Below are positions 10,216-22,038 of a stretch of DNA of 64,000 nt, piece by piece. The stretch comes from Bullera alba (taxonomy: Eukaryota > Basidiomycota > Tremellomycetes > Tremellales > Bulleraceae), in the NCBI GenBank assembly GCA_001600095.1, contig BCIX01000001.1, forward strand, positions 1,178,001-1,242,000, written 5' to 3'. Numbering within the stretch: position 1 is the first letter of the stretch; each line of letters begins with the position of its first letter. The notes under the pieces are model-generated. The model saw only the letters and a program-made list of their open reading frames with translations, searched no databases and was not told the origin of the DNA. Both the position numbers and the translations under genes were made by a program.

Positions 10216-11605
10216 ATGGTCGCCGACACGTTGCACGTCAAGAGCCCCCTACACCCGAGCTTCAACGTCCTCGGTCATGAGATCTGTACGTGAAGGAGCT
10301 GATTCGAGTTCGAATCACTAGCTGACTGCCAACTCAGCGGTGGACCTTCCCCTTCCTACCCTCGTTCTCTCGGCTATAGGAGCCTTTTTCCTCTTCAGGA
10401 TCTCGTACTCGGTCCTCAGGCTTCTACTGGAGTTTACTGTTATACCAGGTACTCCTGTAAGTCGCAGTCAGCTTCCATTTCTCTTTCTAATAGCAAGCTG
10501 ATCACGAATACAGATCAAGTCCTTCCAATCCAAGACCGGGGGTACGTGGGCTTTGGTCACAGGCGCCACAAGCGGTATTGGCCCAGAATGGGCTAGGCAG
10601 CTTGCCAGTAAGAAGTACAATATCATCCTCTTGGGTAGGAGAGAGAGTGCCCTGAAGGAGATTGCGGATGAGATTGGTGAGCAGCCTTCCCCACGACTCA
10701 CGACAACATGCTAAGCGGACTTTAGCTGCCAAGTACAAAGTCCAGACCAAAATCGTTACAGTCGATCTCGCAGACCCCACTTCCAGAGGCAAAGCTGTTC
10801 TGGAGCTCGAAGCGTTGTCACATGAGCTCGACCTGGGTGTACTCAGTGAGTACTTACTTCCCTGTGTAATGTCGACCACACTGACGCCTTCAGTCAACAA
10901 TGCGGGTGTATCTCATGAGATGCCGGTCGCGTTCGCCGAGACCGATGTCAATGAGTTGAACAACATTATCCAAGTGGTCAGCTATCACTTTCGTCTCCTC
11001 GAACACGGCGCAGGATAGAGCTGACAATGCGTAGAACGCCTTTGGTACTCTAGAGATCACTCGAGCCGTTCTGCCCGCTCTCATCGCTAGATCAGCCGCA
11101 AAGGGTCCCAAGTCCTTGGTGCTCAACGTTGGCTCGCTGTCCGGCCGTATCCCCTCGTCCCTTGTGTCCACCTACTCCTTCACCAAGGGCGGTCTGCAGA
11201 CGTGGACCAAGGCTCTCGCTGAGGAGGTCAAGGGTCAAGGGGTCGTTGTCCTCATGGTCCAGCTCGCCTTCGTAGTGAGTGGAATGTGGCAAGTGTCATG
11301 GTGAGAGCTCATTCGTCTAGGTGACCAACATGTCTAAAATCCGAAAATCATCCCTGTTCGTCCCCACACCAAAGGCCTGGGTCAGATCCGCCCTATCCTC
11401 CATCTCCGTCTCCCGCGGTGCTCAGGGTCGAGCGTACGAGATGACTCCATACTGGTCCCACGCTATCATGGACTACGTCGTCGGCTTCTTTGGCTCGACT
11501 TCCGAGAACGCTGCTATGCGTATCGTCGATGGCATGCACGTTGACATCAGGAAGAGGGCTTTGAAGAAGAAGGCTAGAGAGGCGGAGAAGTCAAAGTCGC
11601 AGTAG
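10216..11605 (+). CDS. IFA38: Very-long-chain 3-oxoacyl-CoA reductase
   Basis: An NADPH-dependent short-chain dehydrogenase that reduces 3-ketoacyl-CoA in ER fatty-acid elongation, supplying acyl chains for sphingolipids. Start ATG 10216 ([16 protein letters not shown]); a hydrophobic segment at about residues 30-60 anchors the N-terminus. The Rossmann motif TGATSGIG, the NNAG motif, a serine in [10 protein letters not shown] and the YSFTK active-site Tyr/Lys pair are all present. About seven introns interrupt it; exons join in frame through [25 protein letters not shown] and [11 protein letters not shown]. The C-terminus EKSKSQ fits a KxKxx ER-retrieval signal. Domain order and length (about 340 aa) match yeast Ifa38 and human HSD17B12. 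All catalytic residues are present, so it should be active. Confidence 0.92.
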
Positions 11606-11724
11606 ACGACGAGTGGACATCAGTTCTGTGAAATAGAGTGCTATCGAGACCGATCATCGAATGAGTGATACATGTCTATAAGAATGCACAGGATACAAAC
11701 AACGGTTATATCTACGTTCTGCCT

Positions 11725-12869
11725 CTAGTCTACATCGTCCGAAATCTCCTCTTTGGTCTCTGCCGGAGCTGGCGTCTTGACCTCGACAGGCTTGTCACCC
11801 GCGCTCTGGCCCAAGGGCAGGACTTTCCCTCCCCTCTCTTCCAAAGCCTTCTTCGCATCCTCGTCGATAATCTCGAATCCGACTGTCCAATACACCCCTT
11901 CTGGGCTGACGGGGGATTGACCCTCAACCTGACGCCGCCTGCAGACGTAGGTCACTGGGAGTCCGTTCCAGTATTTGAGCAACGGTATCGAGAGGTGGAA
12001 TGGCTGGGGTAAGGTCGCCGAAAGTGTGTTGAAGTCTGGGCATGAAAGGTCAGTCAGCACCGTGCTCTTTGTTCGGATTCTCGAGAGTACTCACCTAGTA
12101 GTCCATTGGCAAACTCCATCCCGACGTGCACTCCCTTGAGAGACACTTTCGTCCTGTTCTCTTTACTAGCCAACCACTTCCTCCTAGCGGCTATTTGAGC
12201 CTTCTCATCCGCTCCACCGTCGAGATGCTCTGAATAAAGTGAGCACGATATCCAATCGGGGAGCAGACGACCTACCGTCTTGCTCCTTCAGTTTGTCCAC
12301 AGAGTCCTCTTTGACCACGACACCAGACTGCGCCTCGTTGATGAGTGACAACGAGGTCATGCTGGCCAGAGCGGGTGAAAGGGCCCATGGCTTGTCGGCG
12401 TAAATGTCGAGATCCAGGGTGGGGTCGATGTAGCTAAGACTGCGTAAGCAGTCGTCTTTCATCACTGGACGGCCTCTACACACTTCATGAACTTGACGGC
12501 GACGCTAGTACCCCATGGCAGGGAATCCCTAATAGGTCCCTCGAAGACGTTTCCGAAAATCACCTCGTCCGCATTTGGGTCATCGAGGTATTTGCCTGTG
12601 ACCACCTTGGTCAAAACTGCCACCAGTTGTATACAGACCTGCTCACCCTTTACTACTATGCTATAAGTCATTCCGGACCTTTGATCAAAGTACTCGTGAC
12701 CATCGCCTCCGACGCCATCCCCTTGGAAGCCTTTCACCCAGACGGAGATCTCGCCATCGAAGAGCTCGGTTTTGATCTTGGTCGCCGTCGTGGAGTTTAC
12801 GCTGATTGGCTCGGTAGGTGGGTAGGCGGTGTTGCCAGAAGAGGTGAGTACTCGAAGCTTGACTGGCAT
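11725..12869 (-). CDS. DUF1769 family protein
   Basis: Start ATG 12869 (MPVKLRVLTSSGNTAYPP). The conserved blocks of the fungal DUF1769 family appear in order across four exons: TELFDGEISVWVKGF, GMTYSIVVKG, DEVIFGNVFEGPIRDSLPWG, SLSYIDPTLDLDIYADKPWA and KYWNGLPVTYVCRRR. The biochemical role of this family is not known to me. The protein looks soluble, with no signal peptide and an acidic Glu/Asp-rich tail. Introns have clear GTGTGT, GTAGGT and GTGAGT donors, and exons join in frame. It converges with the ketoreductase gene, about 120 bp between stops. Family call is firm, function open. Confidence 0.82.
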
Positions 12870-13111
12870 GGCGGATAAGGGAGTGCGTGTATGAATGAAG
12901 AGGACTATGTGAACAGCAACAGCGATTACAGCTTTCGAAAGCAGGCGCGATGACGTCGCGATCAGCCGGGACCAAATACAACCGGGCCTGGTATGTAGAG
13001 TGGTGTAAGAGCAGCACTGATCAGCCTAGAATGAGCGAGGATAGTGTTGCATCTGCCTGCAGAAGTCTACTCGTACTCTTACTGAAGTGGTCGCACATCA
13101 CAGCCAGTAGT

Positions 13112-13756
13112 CTACCCACAGCACACTGTCGGACACTCTCCCATCTTCCCCATATTCCCCACGTCATCCTCGCTGACCTCGATCCAATCACACAGATATT
13201 TGCCAAGCCCGGTTCCGAGCAAGATACTGATAATCACATAGCCGTTGTAGTACATGGCGAGCAGCATGAGCAAGTAGGCGATACCAAAGATCAAAACATG
13301 TAGCACCACGCGGACGATTTGCTGAATGGGCGTGATCCTCCTCTTGGCCGTACCGCTGTGTTTTCGCAATGATCGAGGGGTCTGGAGTACGCTGGCGAAT
13401 CGCCCGACCTTGGTCTCGGAAGGCCCAGTAGTGAGATCGAGTGAGGAGTTGACACCAGAGTCGGATGAAGAGGACATGGGTACCCGGCGGAGTTGAGCGT
13501 AGAGGTATGTGTCGTACTGGCGGTTCACTCGTCGTAAGGCTTCGAGCAAGACTGCCATGAGTCCGATACCGATGCAGGTAGCGGCGAACATTCCTCGATT
13601 GGTGATATGCCATCCTTCAGCGATGAAGCATGCATCGACAACGTTCCAGTTCCACAACATCTGCCGGTCGTCAGAAGGGGGTCTTAAGCAGATCTTGACT
13701 CTACTCACCGACACTTTGCATGTCGAGTTGGAGCCCATGCTCATTGAGTGGTCCAT
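13112..13756 (-). CDS. CTR family copper transporter
   Basis: High-affinity Cu(I) uptake protein of the plasma or vacuolar membrane; three membrane passes, working as a trimer. Start ATG 13756: a Met-rich extracellular N-terminus (MDHSMSMGSNST), one intron, then MLWNWNVVDACFIAEGWHI. TM1 is at MFAATCIGIGLMAVLLEAL, followed by a long cytosolic Ser-rich loop. TM2 holds the MxxxM selectivity motif (MLLAM) and TM3 a GTGLGKYL helix-packing motif. The tail CPTVCCG can bind copper. About 195 residues after splicing, normal for the family. It is divergent from a ferric/cupric reductase, which would supply Cu(I). The shared intergenic region carries an iron-type GATA motif, so co-regulation is likely but inferred. 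Confidence 0.9.
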   Translation of the reverse strand: MDHSMSMGSNSTCKVSVSRVKICLRPPSDDRQMLWNWNVVDACFIAEGWHITNRGMFAATCIGIGLMAVLLEALRRVNRQYDTYLYAQLRRVPMSSSSDSGVNSSLDLTTGPSETKVGRFASVLQTPRSLRKHSGTAKRRITPIQQIVRVVLHVLIFGIAYLLMLLAMYYNGYVIISILLGTGLGKYLCDWIEVSEDDVGNMGKMGECPTVCCG

Positions 13757-14024
13757 GATGGGTGATTTTCTGCTGTTGGTAGTAGTAGCCCTAGAGCAGA
13801 AGTGGTGAAAGGTTGAAAAGGAAGCTACATGATCTATTTCTCAGTACTTGGGCGACCTAGACGACCTGGCAAACTCGCAGCCCAGTGCGATTTGGGCGCA
13901 TCAAGGTGAGTCCTTTACGACGCTCAGTTCCGTGCCTGACAAGACAAGCTTAAATGCGATCGACCCAATCACCCACCCTCTGCTCCCACGCCCCGTTTCA
14001 GAAATGGCTCAAGATGAGAGCCCT

Positions 14025-14033
14025 TTATCTGAT
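14025..14033 (-). promoter_or_regulatory. Iron-responsive GATA motif in CTR/FRE promoter
   Basis: The minus strand reads ATCAGATAA, an exact match to ATCWGATAA, the site of fungal iron-sensing GATA repressors (Urbs1, SreA, Sfu1 and Cir1 type). It lies about 180 bp upstream of the reductase ATG and 270 bp from the copper transporter ATG, beside TTGGCCAA. Placement next to metal-uptake genes makes chance less likely. Confidence 0.6.
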
Positions 14034-14204
14034 TGGCCAACCTATCTAAGTCTCTCGGTTTCGCATTCATCGCTCAATCTCCCACTCAAAGCGACCCCAA
14101 GAACCCAAGGCCTTAAGCACCCTGGAAGATGGAGTGGATACATAAGCACCACTGGGATCGGCTCAAACAAGACAATCACTCACCCAACACTCATTCATAC
14201 AAGC

Positions 14205-16034
14205 ATGAGTCTCGAAGCACGACACATTCAAAACCTCTCAGAGGCAGCGTCTCTTGAGCCGCATTGGGGTTATGCCGACCGAGCGGTGCCATGTACCAAC
14301 GACGCTGGCTCTTGCGCCTACCTCGACGAGGTCTACCATTCTCATGACCTCGGGATGCTGTACTCTGGCATCACATGGTCGATCATTGGTGCTCTCATGA
14401 TTATCGCAGTAGTGCTCAAGACCTCTCGCCCGTCGTCGACATCACTCAATGGTCCGACAACCCGTTCATTCAATACCTGGCTCCGAAAGCACACCCTCAC
14501 AGAGTTCAAATGCACTCGATGGCTCTTTGGTCGTACGACTCGACTCCAGGTGATCATCTTGGGCGCTCTTAGTGCCTACCTCTTGATCTTCACCATGGTC
14601 GGATACAGCTACAAGAAGTGGGTGACACCGGTCAAGAAGATGCCAGGGGTCTACAACACTCGAACGTCACTTGGTCCACTCGCCGATCGCGTCGGCATAT
14701 TCGCCTATGCCCTCACTCCACTCTCCATCCTCCTCTGCATGCGAGAATCTCTGCTGTCGGTCCTCACCGGCGTGCCATACCACCACTTCAACTTTCTCCA
14801 CCGGTGGCTCGGTCACATTATCTTCATCCAGTCCATCGTCCACACCATCGGCTGGTGTGTGATTGAGATCCGACTGTACCAGCCTCAGCCCACCGTCGCT
14901 ATCGAGTGGATCAAGCAGGAGTACATGATCTGGGGAGTTGTCGCTATGATTCTCTTGACCATTCTATGGGTTCTCAGCACGCCATGGGCTCGACGACGAT
15001 TCGGATACGAGTTTTTCAAAAAGGCACACTACGTTCTCGCTATGGTGTACATTGGTGCTTGTTGGGCCCACTGGGCCAATCTCAAGTGTTTCCTGATCCC
15101 CTCCCTCCTGCTCTGGTTCGTCGACAGGGGCATGCGATTCGTCAGGACTGGTCTCATTCACTACAAATACCTACCCAACGGTCAAGGCATGTTCGACTCG
15201 ATCCCCGCCAAAGTCACCTACTTTGAGGGCAACGCCGTTCGACTCGACTTTGCCAATCCGACCACAACAGAGTGGACCATTGGTCAACACTTTTTCCTCA
15301 CTTTCAGCCAGTTCAGCATCTGGCAGTCTCACCCATTCACCCCATTGTCCACTCCTGGCGGTACCCAGTCGTACATTCTCCGAGCTAGAAGCGGTGAAAC
15401 CAAGAAGCTCGCCGACATGTCCAGCAACTCCACCCCGGTCATCCTCACTGGACCCTACGGCAACGACATCTTGCAAGATGTGTATGAAGACACCAACATT
15501 CTCTGCATTACGGGCGGTACCGGAATCAGTTACGTCCTCCCCGTCATCCTTCATCTCGCCAGAGCGGGATACAGCGGTGGTGACGAGTTGATCGAGCTGG
15601 TCTGGGTCGTCCGACACGAGTACGACACAAAGTGGATCGAGGCGGAATTGGAGGAAATCCGAAAATCGCCTTTCATCACAGTCACCATTCACGTCACCCG
15701 ACAGAATCTCGCTCTGGAAGCAGAAACGCCTAGCGCTATGACTGAAACCTCGAAAACTCTCAACTACGAGGAGACGTCTGCTTCAGCGACCTCGGGCGAG
15801 AAGAATCTCGAGGATCTTCAATCTCGCACGCCGCACAGGCCGGACCTGGGCGACAAGGTGGAGGACTTTGTGAGAACGGTCAAAGCTGGTTCGACAAAGG
15901 TATACGTCTCGGGACCACCAAGCATGATCTCAGACGTCAGGGCGAGCGTGGCAGGTGTGAATGACCCGAAGAAGGTCTGGAGAGGGGACGAGAGGGGAGA
16001 CGTCGAGCTCATCTATGATGAAAGGTTGGAGTAG
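14205..16034 (+). CDS. Ferric/cupric reductase, FRE family
   Basis: Plasma-membrane flavocytochrome that passes electrons from NADPH through FAD and two hemes to extracellular Fe(III) or Cu(II). I place the start at ATG 14205 (MSLEARHIQNLSEAASLEPH): the frame is open upstream only from a TTG, and the upstream part holds promoter elements. Luminal motif HWGYADRAVPCTNDAGSC is typical of fungal FREs. The heme region follows, with VPYHHFNFLHRWLGHI and SIVHTIGW carrying the paired His ligands. The FAD motif is HPFTPLS, the NADPH-binding motif GGTGISYVLPVI, and GPPSMI lies near the C-terminus. 609 aa, no introns in the coding part. It is divergent from a CTR copper transporter, the usual reductase/permease pairing in metal uptake. 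Confidence 0.93.
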   Translation: MSLEARHIQNLSEAASLEPHWGYADRAVPCTNDAGSCAYLDEVYHSHDLGMLYSGITWSIIGALMIIAVVLKTSRPSSTSLNGPTTRSFNTWLRKHTLTEFKCTRWLFGRTTRLQVIILGALSAYLLIFTMVGYSYKKWVTPVKKMPGVYNTRTSLGPLADRVGIFAYALTPLSILLCMRESLLSVLTGVPYHHFNFLHRWLGHIIFIQSIVHTIGWCVIEIRLYQPQPTVAIEWIKQEYMIWGVVAMILLTILWVLSTPWARRRFGYEFFKKAHYVLAMVYIGACWAHWANLKCFLIPSLLLWFVDRGMRFVRTGLIHYKYLPNGQGMFDSIPAKVTYFEGNAVRLDFANPTTTEWTIGQHFFLTFSQFSIWQSHPFTPLSTPGGTQSYILRARSGETKKLADMSSNSTPVILTGPYGNDILQDVYEDTNILCITGGTGISYVLPVILHLARAGYSGGDELIELVWVVRHEYDTKWIEAELEEIRKSPFITVTIHVTRQNLALEAETPSAMTETSKTLNYEETSASATSGEKNLEDLQSRTPHRPDLGDKVEDFVRTVKAGSTKVYVSGPPSMISDVRASVAGVNDPKKVWRGDERGDVELIYDERLE

Positions 16035-16386
16035 GGTGTAGTTGGTAGATTGGTAGATTGATATACAGGTTATGTCTTGCGTCCCACTCGTCGACCGGTT
16101 CTAGCCTTTATGGGGCCTCAACGCGTACGATGTACGCGAACGGCACGTTTATGCGCTGCCGAGAGCAGCATGACCCAATCTCACTGAGGAAAGTTGGCCT
16201 TGGCGGAGCGAGTCGAATTATCTGGCGTGGCAGCGGGGACCTGGGGATCTGGCGGGTCTGACGATATGCATACACAGATCTTCTTTCATCCATCTCCGCC
16301 GTCATGATGTGAGGATGCTATGCTACAGTGGGTGTGCTCCAAGGCTAGGGTATCTTTCTATGCTGATATCACAAATGGCTAAGCTA
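16035..16386. other. Convergent 3' region
   Basis: About 350 bp between the stops of the ferric reductase and the deubiquitinase. No gene seen; it should hold the two 3' UTRs. Confidence 0.45.
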
Positions 16387-19300
16387 TCAGCAAGGCTCGT
16401 CATCCTCAGACTCACGTACTGACACGCATCGCAGATATTTGCGTTTGCGCTGTTGAATAATGTACACTGAGGACAGGCTGCCTACATTAGCTAAGCCGGC
16501 CATTGTTGGGGGATGACTTACCCAGAGCCCCCACTAGGGCTGTGCCGCCAAAGCCCTCGTTGGGCAGTACGACATCATCCACCGCCGCGGAATCCTCCTC
16601 GAATACTTGACATTGAAGGGTATCATTCGCCAGAATTCTCAACTCGGCGACGGTCTGCTCAGAGTCCAGATCCTTCTCCTTGTATCGCAACAGTTGGGCG
16701 ATGGGACTAATGCCCGCCTCTGCGCAGATCTACCCTCCGTTAGCGATACGTTCGCTGCACAGTGCTGACTCACCATGAGCTTGATGTCTTTCACGGTGGT
16801 CTTCTTCGTCACTGTGACCCGCACTGCCTTGACTTTCGACCGGGTCGTGCGGGCAGAGGAGCCAATAATGTTGTCCTTGTTGAACAGTACCTCGATATCG
16901 GTTAACTCGAAGTCAAGCAGCCTGGTGTAAGCACGGGACAATTCGACTTGACTTACTTCTCTGTACAGCACTCATGACACACTTTCGGCTCCATCACCTT
17001 GAGATCGGTCGTTTGAGGTTTGGATAGCAACCGAGAGCTCTGGAAGCGGATGATCACGGGATCATGAATGCCATACCTAAAGTTCATCAGCCTGGACCCC
17101 GGCAAAATCAGACTCACCTGCGGAGGATCTCTTCCCAGCCTTTCTCGGTAAAAAACTTGGGATACCCTTTCGCCGGATCCCAACCCAGCAGACCATGTCG
17201 ACATCTACCCATGTCCAACTCGGGCCTTTCCCCGCCGTTCCTCAACCAGGCTTCCCAGTCGTCATACCACTGCCGGGGGACGGCATAAAAGTCGACGTCG
17301 AACGGAGGTGGACTGGGTCCCAGAAGCTTCTTCAGCCCCTTCTCCGCCTTTGCAGCATCCTTCCATGCCTCAGCGGCGTCGAGCTCGCCTCGTCGATCCT
17401 CCGTACATCTGGCACAAAGTGGTTCGTCGATTCCATAAACCAGGAAGTGCTCGTCGGAGACCGATTGAAGCAGGACTACAGCTGCGGTGCTGACCTGTTC
17501 GACCTTCTGACCAGTGTATCCGCGACCGCCGTGTTCGCAGTACAGGTTGTAGGGGTCGTCGTTGGGCGTGCAACCGTTGGTGAGACCTCTCTTCCAAGCG
17601 TCTAGCCATGCTTTAGGAAGTACGAGATCTTTGTCACCCTTGTTCAACCGGTCAAACTCGGTCAACTAGATGTCAGCTACGTTACAGCCTGGTCAACCAC
17701 CTGTTCTGTGAGACTCGTTGCCTTGGACCTCTGAGTGAAGCCCGTCTCGATGCACAGCTCGCAGACTTCCAAGTCGGGTATTCGAGAGTACACTTGCAGT
17801 CGATCGAACGCCTCTGCGGAGACGGACCGAGTGTTGCCGATTTTGTGAGGATCCAATCCCCCGTGATGACAGGTGATGAGGCTCATATTCCATGGAGTGA
17901 AAAGGTCGGGGATTGTCGATGCCTTGAGCCACCTTTCCAGCTCATCACGTGGTACCGAGTGGCCTACCTGGACTGTCAGTCATGAAATTTTAGAATCACT
18001 CACTCCTGGTAAGACCTCGAGGACGTGCTTCTTCGCATTGGTGAGGTGGCCATAATCATCCTCTGCGACCTCTTGCCTGCAGATTTCAGCCCCGGCCATT
18101 TCTTGCGACTCACAATCTCGATCTCTCCTGAATCTCCGCCTTCAGCGTCTCGTTCTCGCCCAGCACTTGGTTGAAGACTTCCGCTGGAGGATCAATTCCG
18201 GATGTCGAGTCGTTCCGCATATACACAAGCATGTATGCGTCTTTCGAGGTTCTGGTTCTGGAGTCTTCTTCGTCCATGATCCGGATCCTCTTCTTCCCGT
18301 CAAGGCGTTTCACCTGCTCATCATTACAATGTAACCACGCTGCCACGCTTTGCGGTCTGTCAGCCTTGGTATCTGAATTTATCGACAGACGTACGATCCA
18401 TCATAAACGTCCGCAGTAAAGTGCCCATGATGAGCACTGGAACCCTCGTGCGTGACGACGGCTTTCAGAGCATAGTCGAGACCTCCAATTCGCATGGTCG
18501 TGTTGTACTTGATGGCCGCCTTGGACTTGATCCTTCCGTTGTTGCCATAGGTGAACCGCATCAAACAGAGGTTGAGGATTTTCGGGAGTTGACTGGGTAT
18601 CGTTTGACGTGTAGCTACCTGCAGCGAAACGCATCGCGGGCAGTGATACCGGTTGTCACCCTCAAGCTTTTCTGCTTTGCCAGCTTCTCTTAGGCATTCG
18701 TCGATGGACGCATTGTTCTATATCTTGTCAGCGCGAGCCATGACGGGGGGACTCACTTTGATGTTGATATCGAGCTCGAGAAAGGATTCATCACGGGTAC
18801 TCTGGTACTTGCACCTCGAGCATTGGGTGATGAATCGCATCTTGCCTTCGAACTGAGGGGTAATCAGCGTAGCTCTTCTCGTAAATCTTCCTACGTACCA
18901 GGTCAGACAGCAGGTTCTTCACCTTAGGATCAGGCTGCCGCTTGAATGCGTCATCTATGAGGGAGGTGAAGAGTTTTGAGAATCTATCGCTGCGTCAGCT
19001 CGAACGCAGATCGGGCAGTGGGTTGACTGACTCTGCGGCGTCCTGCTGATCTCCCTTCCTTAGATTTAGTGAATCGACCAGACCTGTAGGATCCACCACC
19101 AGGCGATTAGAGTAGGCCAGAGAAGCGAACACTTTGGCTAGCTGGTATAGCGGGGATCTAGGGGACTATATAAACCAGTCAGCGGGCTCCTTGGAAGGCG
19201 AGCGCCTCACTCACCGTTGAAGCCGCAGCAGTGTATACCCCATTTCTCAGCTCCACGTTGTGGTACCATACTTGGAGGAAAGCGTTGGCGTAGCATGTCG

Positions 19301-19789
19301 CTCCTAGGTTTCTCAGACCCGGATGTCGTCCTTCCTCCCTCTCTTCTGGACCATCACCTAGCTTCTCGGCTATCCAATCTGCTTTGCTAGTCTTGATGAC
19401 CTATCAAGGGAAGATCAGCTGAGTAGTTCATCAAGGGAGGACAGCTTGATCACCTCTTCCGCCCCGATGTGGTTGTAGCATCTATGCCACTCGCGACATC
19501 GTTTGGCCGTACAAAGGCTGCCTCCATTCGCGATACCTTCCTTCCCTTCTTCCTCCCCTTCTCCTTCCTTGATCGCATCTAAGCCGAGGCCGTGCTCCAC
19601 AATGGCCTGTTTCACGGGCTCCACGCTATACCTCAGCGGACATTGGGATCCGGATGGCTGGCCCGACGCGTCTTCCAATCCCGCAGCTCGACGCCGGTCA
19701 CGCCTCGTAATGTCCTCTGGGCGGAAAACCTCGGTTTTGACCCAAGTCCAATCGGCCGTCGAGGCTCGTTTGGGCTTTTTCGGCGGCAT
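16387..19789 (-). CDS. Ubiquitin-specific protease, USP48-like
   Basis: Cysteine protease that removes ubiquitin. Start ATG 19789 (MPPKKPKRASTADW, a basic, probably nuclear-targeting N-terminus). An N-terminal region with LCTAKRCREWHRCYNHIG precedes the catalytic Cys box GLRNLGATCYANAFLQVWYH, the GDQQDAAEF box, a Cys pair (CSRCKYQST) and the His box VTHEGSSAHHGHFTADVYDG. Beyond the catalytic core lie DUSP-like segments (PKAWLDAWKRGLTNG; YDDWEAWLRNGG; CRHGLLGWDPAKGYPKFF) and a C-terminal ubiquitin-like part (SEQTVAELRILANDTL; EGFGGTALVG). This USP-DUSP-UBL order matches human USP48. Many short introns. The final exon is uncertain: I take the stop at 16387, but an extra intron near 16430 could extend it. 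All catalytic residues look intact. Confidence 0.87.
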
Positions 19790-20042
19790 CCCAGTGTCAC
19801 GAGCGCATGTGTCGCTGCGACTAGACAGAGTTGCGTGGATAGTGTGTTGCAGTAGGAATGTAAGGACACAAAGCAAGGTATGCACGGTTCGCGCTCTCCA
19901 GGTCAATGTTGAGCCAGGTGGAGCTCCACTTGAAACACGCGGAAGCAAATCTCGAACTGATGGACGTGTTTGAGATTTCGGCGTGCGGCATCAGCTCGCC
20001 TACTCACCTCTATACACCACTGAGAGGTCATACAGACCGGCC

Positions 20043-21951
20043 ATGTTGTCGAGACTGAGGGCATTGAAGGCGAGGAAGGGAGGTGTCGTGGCTGACGTTG
20101 ACGGAGTCAACTATACCGCCGAGCATGTGGGACTAGCCAAGACGATACGTCGGCGGAAGAGGATATTGAACACCGTTTCAGAAAAGCTCCCTCTGGTCAG
20201 GTGAGTCATCAGCGGGTACAGAGGCAATTTGAGCTGACTTCGTGAATAGAACAATACTACTAGTGGTCGGAATAGTATGGCTACTCGCTTTGCCATATGA
20301 GGGACTATGGAAAAACACGTATATCGACGAACACGCCCTCTCCCCCGGGCAAGTAACGATGTACTACTCCTGGTCGGATGTACACGCCGCAGACCGATAC
20401 TTGGCCGACCTAGAACGCCTGGAGTCGTCCTCTCAGGAGGAGAGGTCATCTTATCTCAAGACCACCTTTCTCGATGCCGGCGTGAGCAGCGACAACACTT
20501 CGACTGCAACTTGGGGTCATGTCCGGCCGCCAAGGAGCTCGGGTACGGAAACGATATTGCTCTCAGCGAGCTGGGTGTCAAGAGAGGGAGGGTCAAACCT
20601 TCGTGGTATAGCAGCGCTTTTGTCTCTTGGAGCGTTCTTGCGAGGTGAGCTGTTCTCTTTACTATCAGTCGGACTTCCAGCTCATACTGTGCACAGGTCA
20701 AAACCACTGGGCATTCGACTTTGTCCTGGTCGTTAGCGAGGGCTATACCGAGGGATTGGAGGGGTTCATGCAGGAATATCACAAGCTCTTCCCCGGATTG
20801 ATCTGGACAGCTATGAACTTGGACTATCCCGGTCATTCCTTTGACCACATTGGCGTCTTCTACGGTACGTCCGAGCCTGCTTAAGATCCTATCTTGCTGA
20901 GTTACTTACAGAGGGCGTGAATGGGCGACTGCCCAACCAAGATGTCCTCAACACCTTTTCCCGAGTTGCGAGCTGGTCAACTGGTGTTCCAACTCGGTTA
21001 CACGATATTGAGGATTCACCCGGACGGCATGAACCCCTATGGCTCAATCGCCTACCTGCCTTAGTGGACGGATACGCCCTAGACAGAGTCAAGAGGCATC
21101 TTGGGGCATACCTCCTCGGCGCGACATATCTCTGGGAGCACGCTAAATATGCCGCATTTGGCAGAGCTAGTGGTGCACATGGGGTACTGGCAAAGTGAGC
21201 AGCTATGATTTTACTGGATGGAGCAAGCTGATTTCTGTATAGACACCGAATAGACTCTTTGACGCTGTATTGCCCTAACGCCTCTGGCCCACATGGCTTC
21301 CATTCGCTCGGACGCACGGTGGAATCTACCCTACGATCATACAATAATCTCTTGGAACGACTACACGCCTCGTATTTTTTCTACCTGCTACCCCGCGCAG
21401 ACAAATTCATTCCTGTCGGGAATTACCTCCCCGCCGCCGTCATTCTCGGTGCCAGTTTGACTCTACAAGGCTTCGACTGCCCTACACCCATCGAGGGCCT
21501 AATGTGGCTTTTGATCCCAGTCGCAATGACAATCATTGCATGTTTGACCCAAACGCCAGCATTGGGCATTTCCCTCGGCATGCTAGTCGCATCAAACTTC
21601 AAGCCCAAAGGTACCGCCAGACGAAGTCTGGTGTCCTTTGCCCATTTGTTTTATGGGGCGTTGATCCCGACATTGGCCATGGTCAACTTTCCTCAAGCCA
21701 TCCTCCTCGCCACACTCAGCACCATTCTGCTCTCGACCAACGAGTGGATCAGGCTGGCAGGGTACTTGTTCAGTATAGGCGTCCTGGCCCCCGCAAGCGT
21801 GTCAAAGTTGGTCACTGGTCACGGAGAGAGTATAGCGTCACGGGTGTTTGGTTCTGATCTGAAGGTAGAATGGGAGCAGTTGGGTAATATCACCTGGATA
21901 GGGATACTGCTCGTATGGGTTCCCTTGACATCGATCTCGGCATTGTTGTAG
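20043..21951 (+). CDS. GAA1: GPI transamidase subunit GAA1
   Basis: Subunit of the ER GPI-transamidase complex, which attaches GPI anchors to proteins. Start ATG 20043 (MLSRLRALKARKGG). After a short cytosolic part and one intron, TM1 reads LLVVGIVWLLALPYEGLW, followed directly by the family signature NTYIDEHALSPGQV and SDVHAADRYLADLE. The lumenal region includes a stretch around the segment ATWGHVRPPRSSGTE and the WAFDFVLVV-like block, a metallopeptidase-type fold. The C-terminal half is a series of membrane helices (CPTPIEGLMWLLIPVAMTII; LVSFAHLFYGALIPTLAMV). About five introns. Length near 570 aa fits the family. It is divergent from the USP gene with about 250 bp between starts, so they share a promoter region. 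Confidence 0.9.
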
Positions 21952-22038
21952 CATAGGCAGATGCATGCGTAAAACTAGACCCAATCCTTGCCCCTTAGAC
22001 TCCCTTAGATCGTTCCCCAAACACCGTCACGAGCGAGT

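Noticed and set aside
10290..10330. GTTCGAATC-like B box within an intron of the ketoreductase gene
   Set aside because: No acceptor, D or anticodon stem can be drawn around it; chance match.
13848..14204. In-frame N-terminal extension of the ferric reductase from a TTG
   Set aside because: No ATG until 14004, low protein-likeness, and it overlaps the iron-GATA and CCAAT-like elements. FRE homology begins after 14205.
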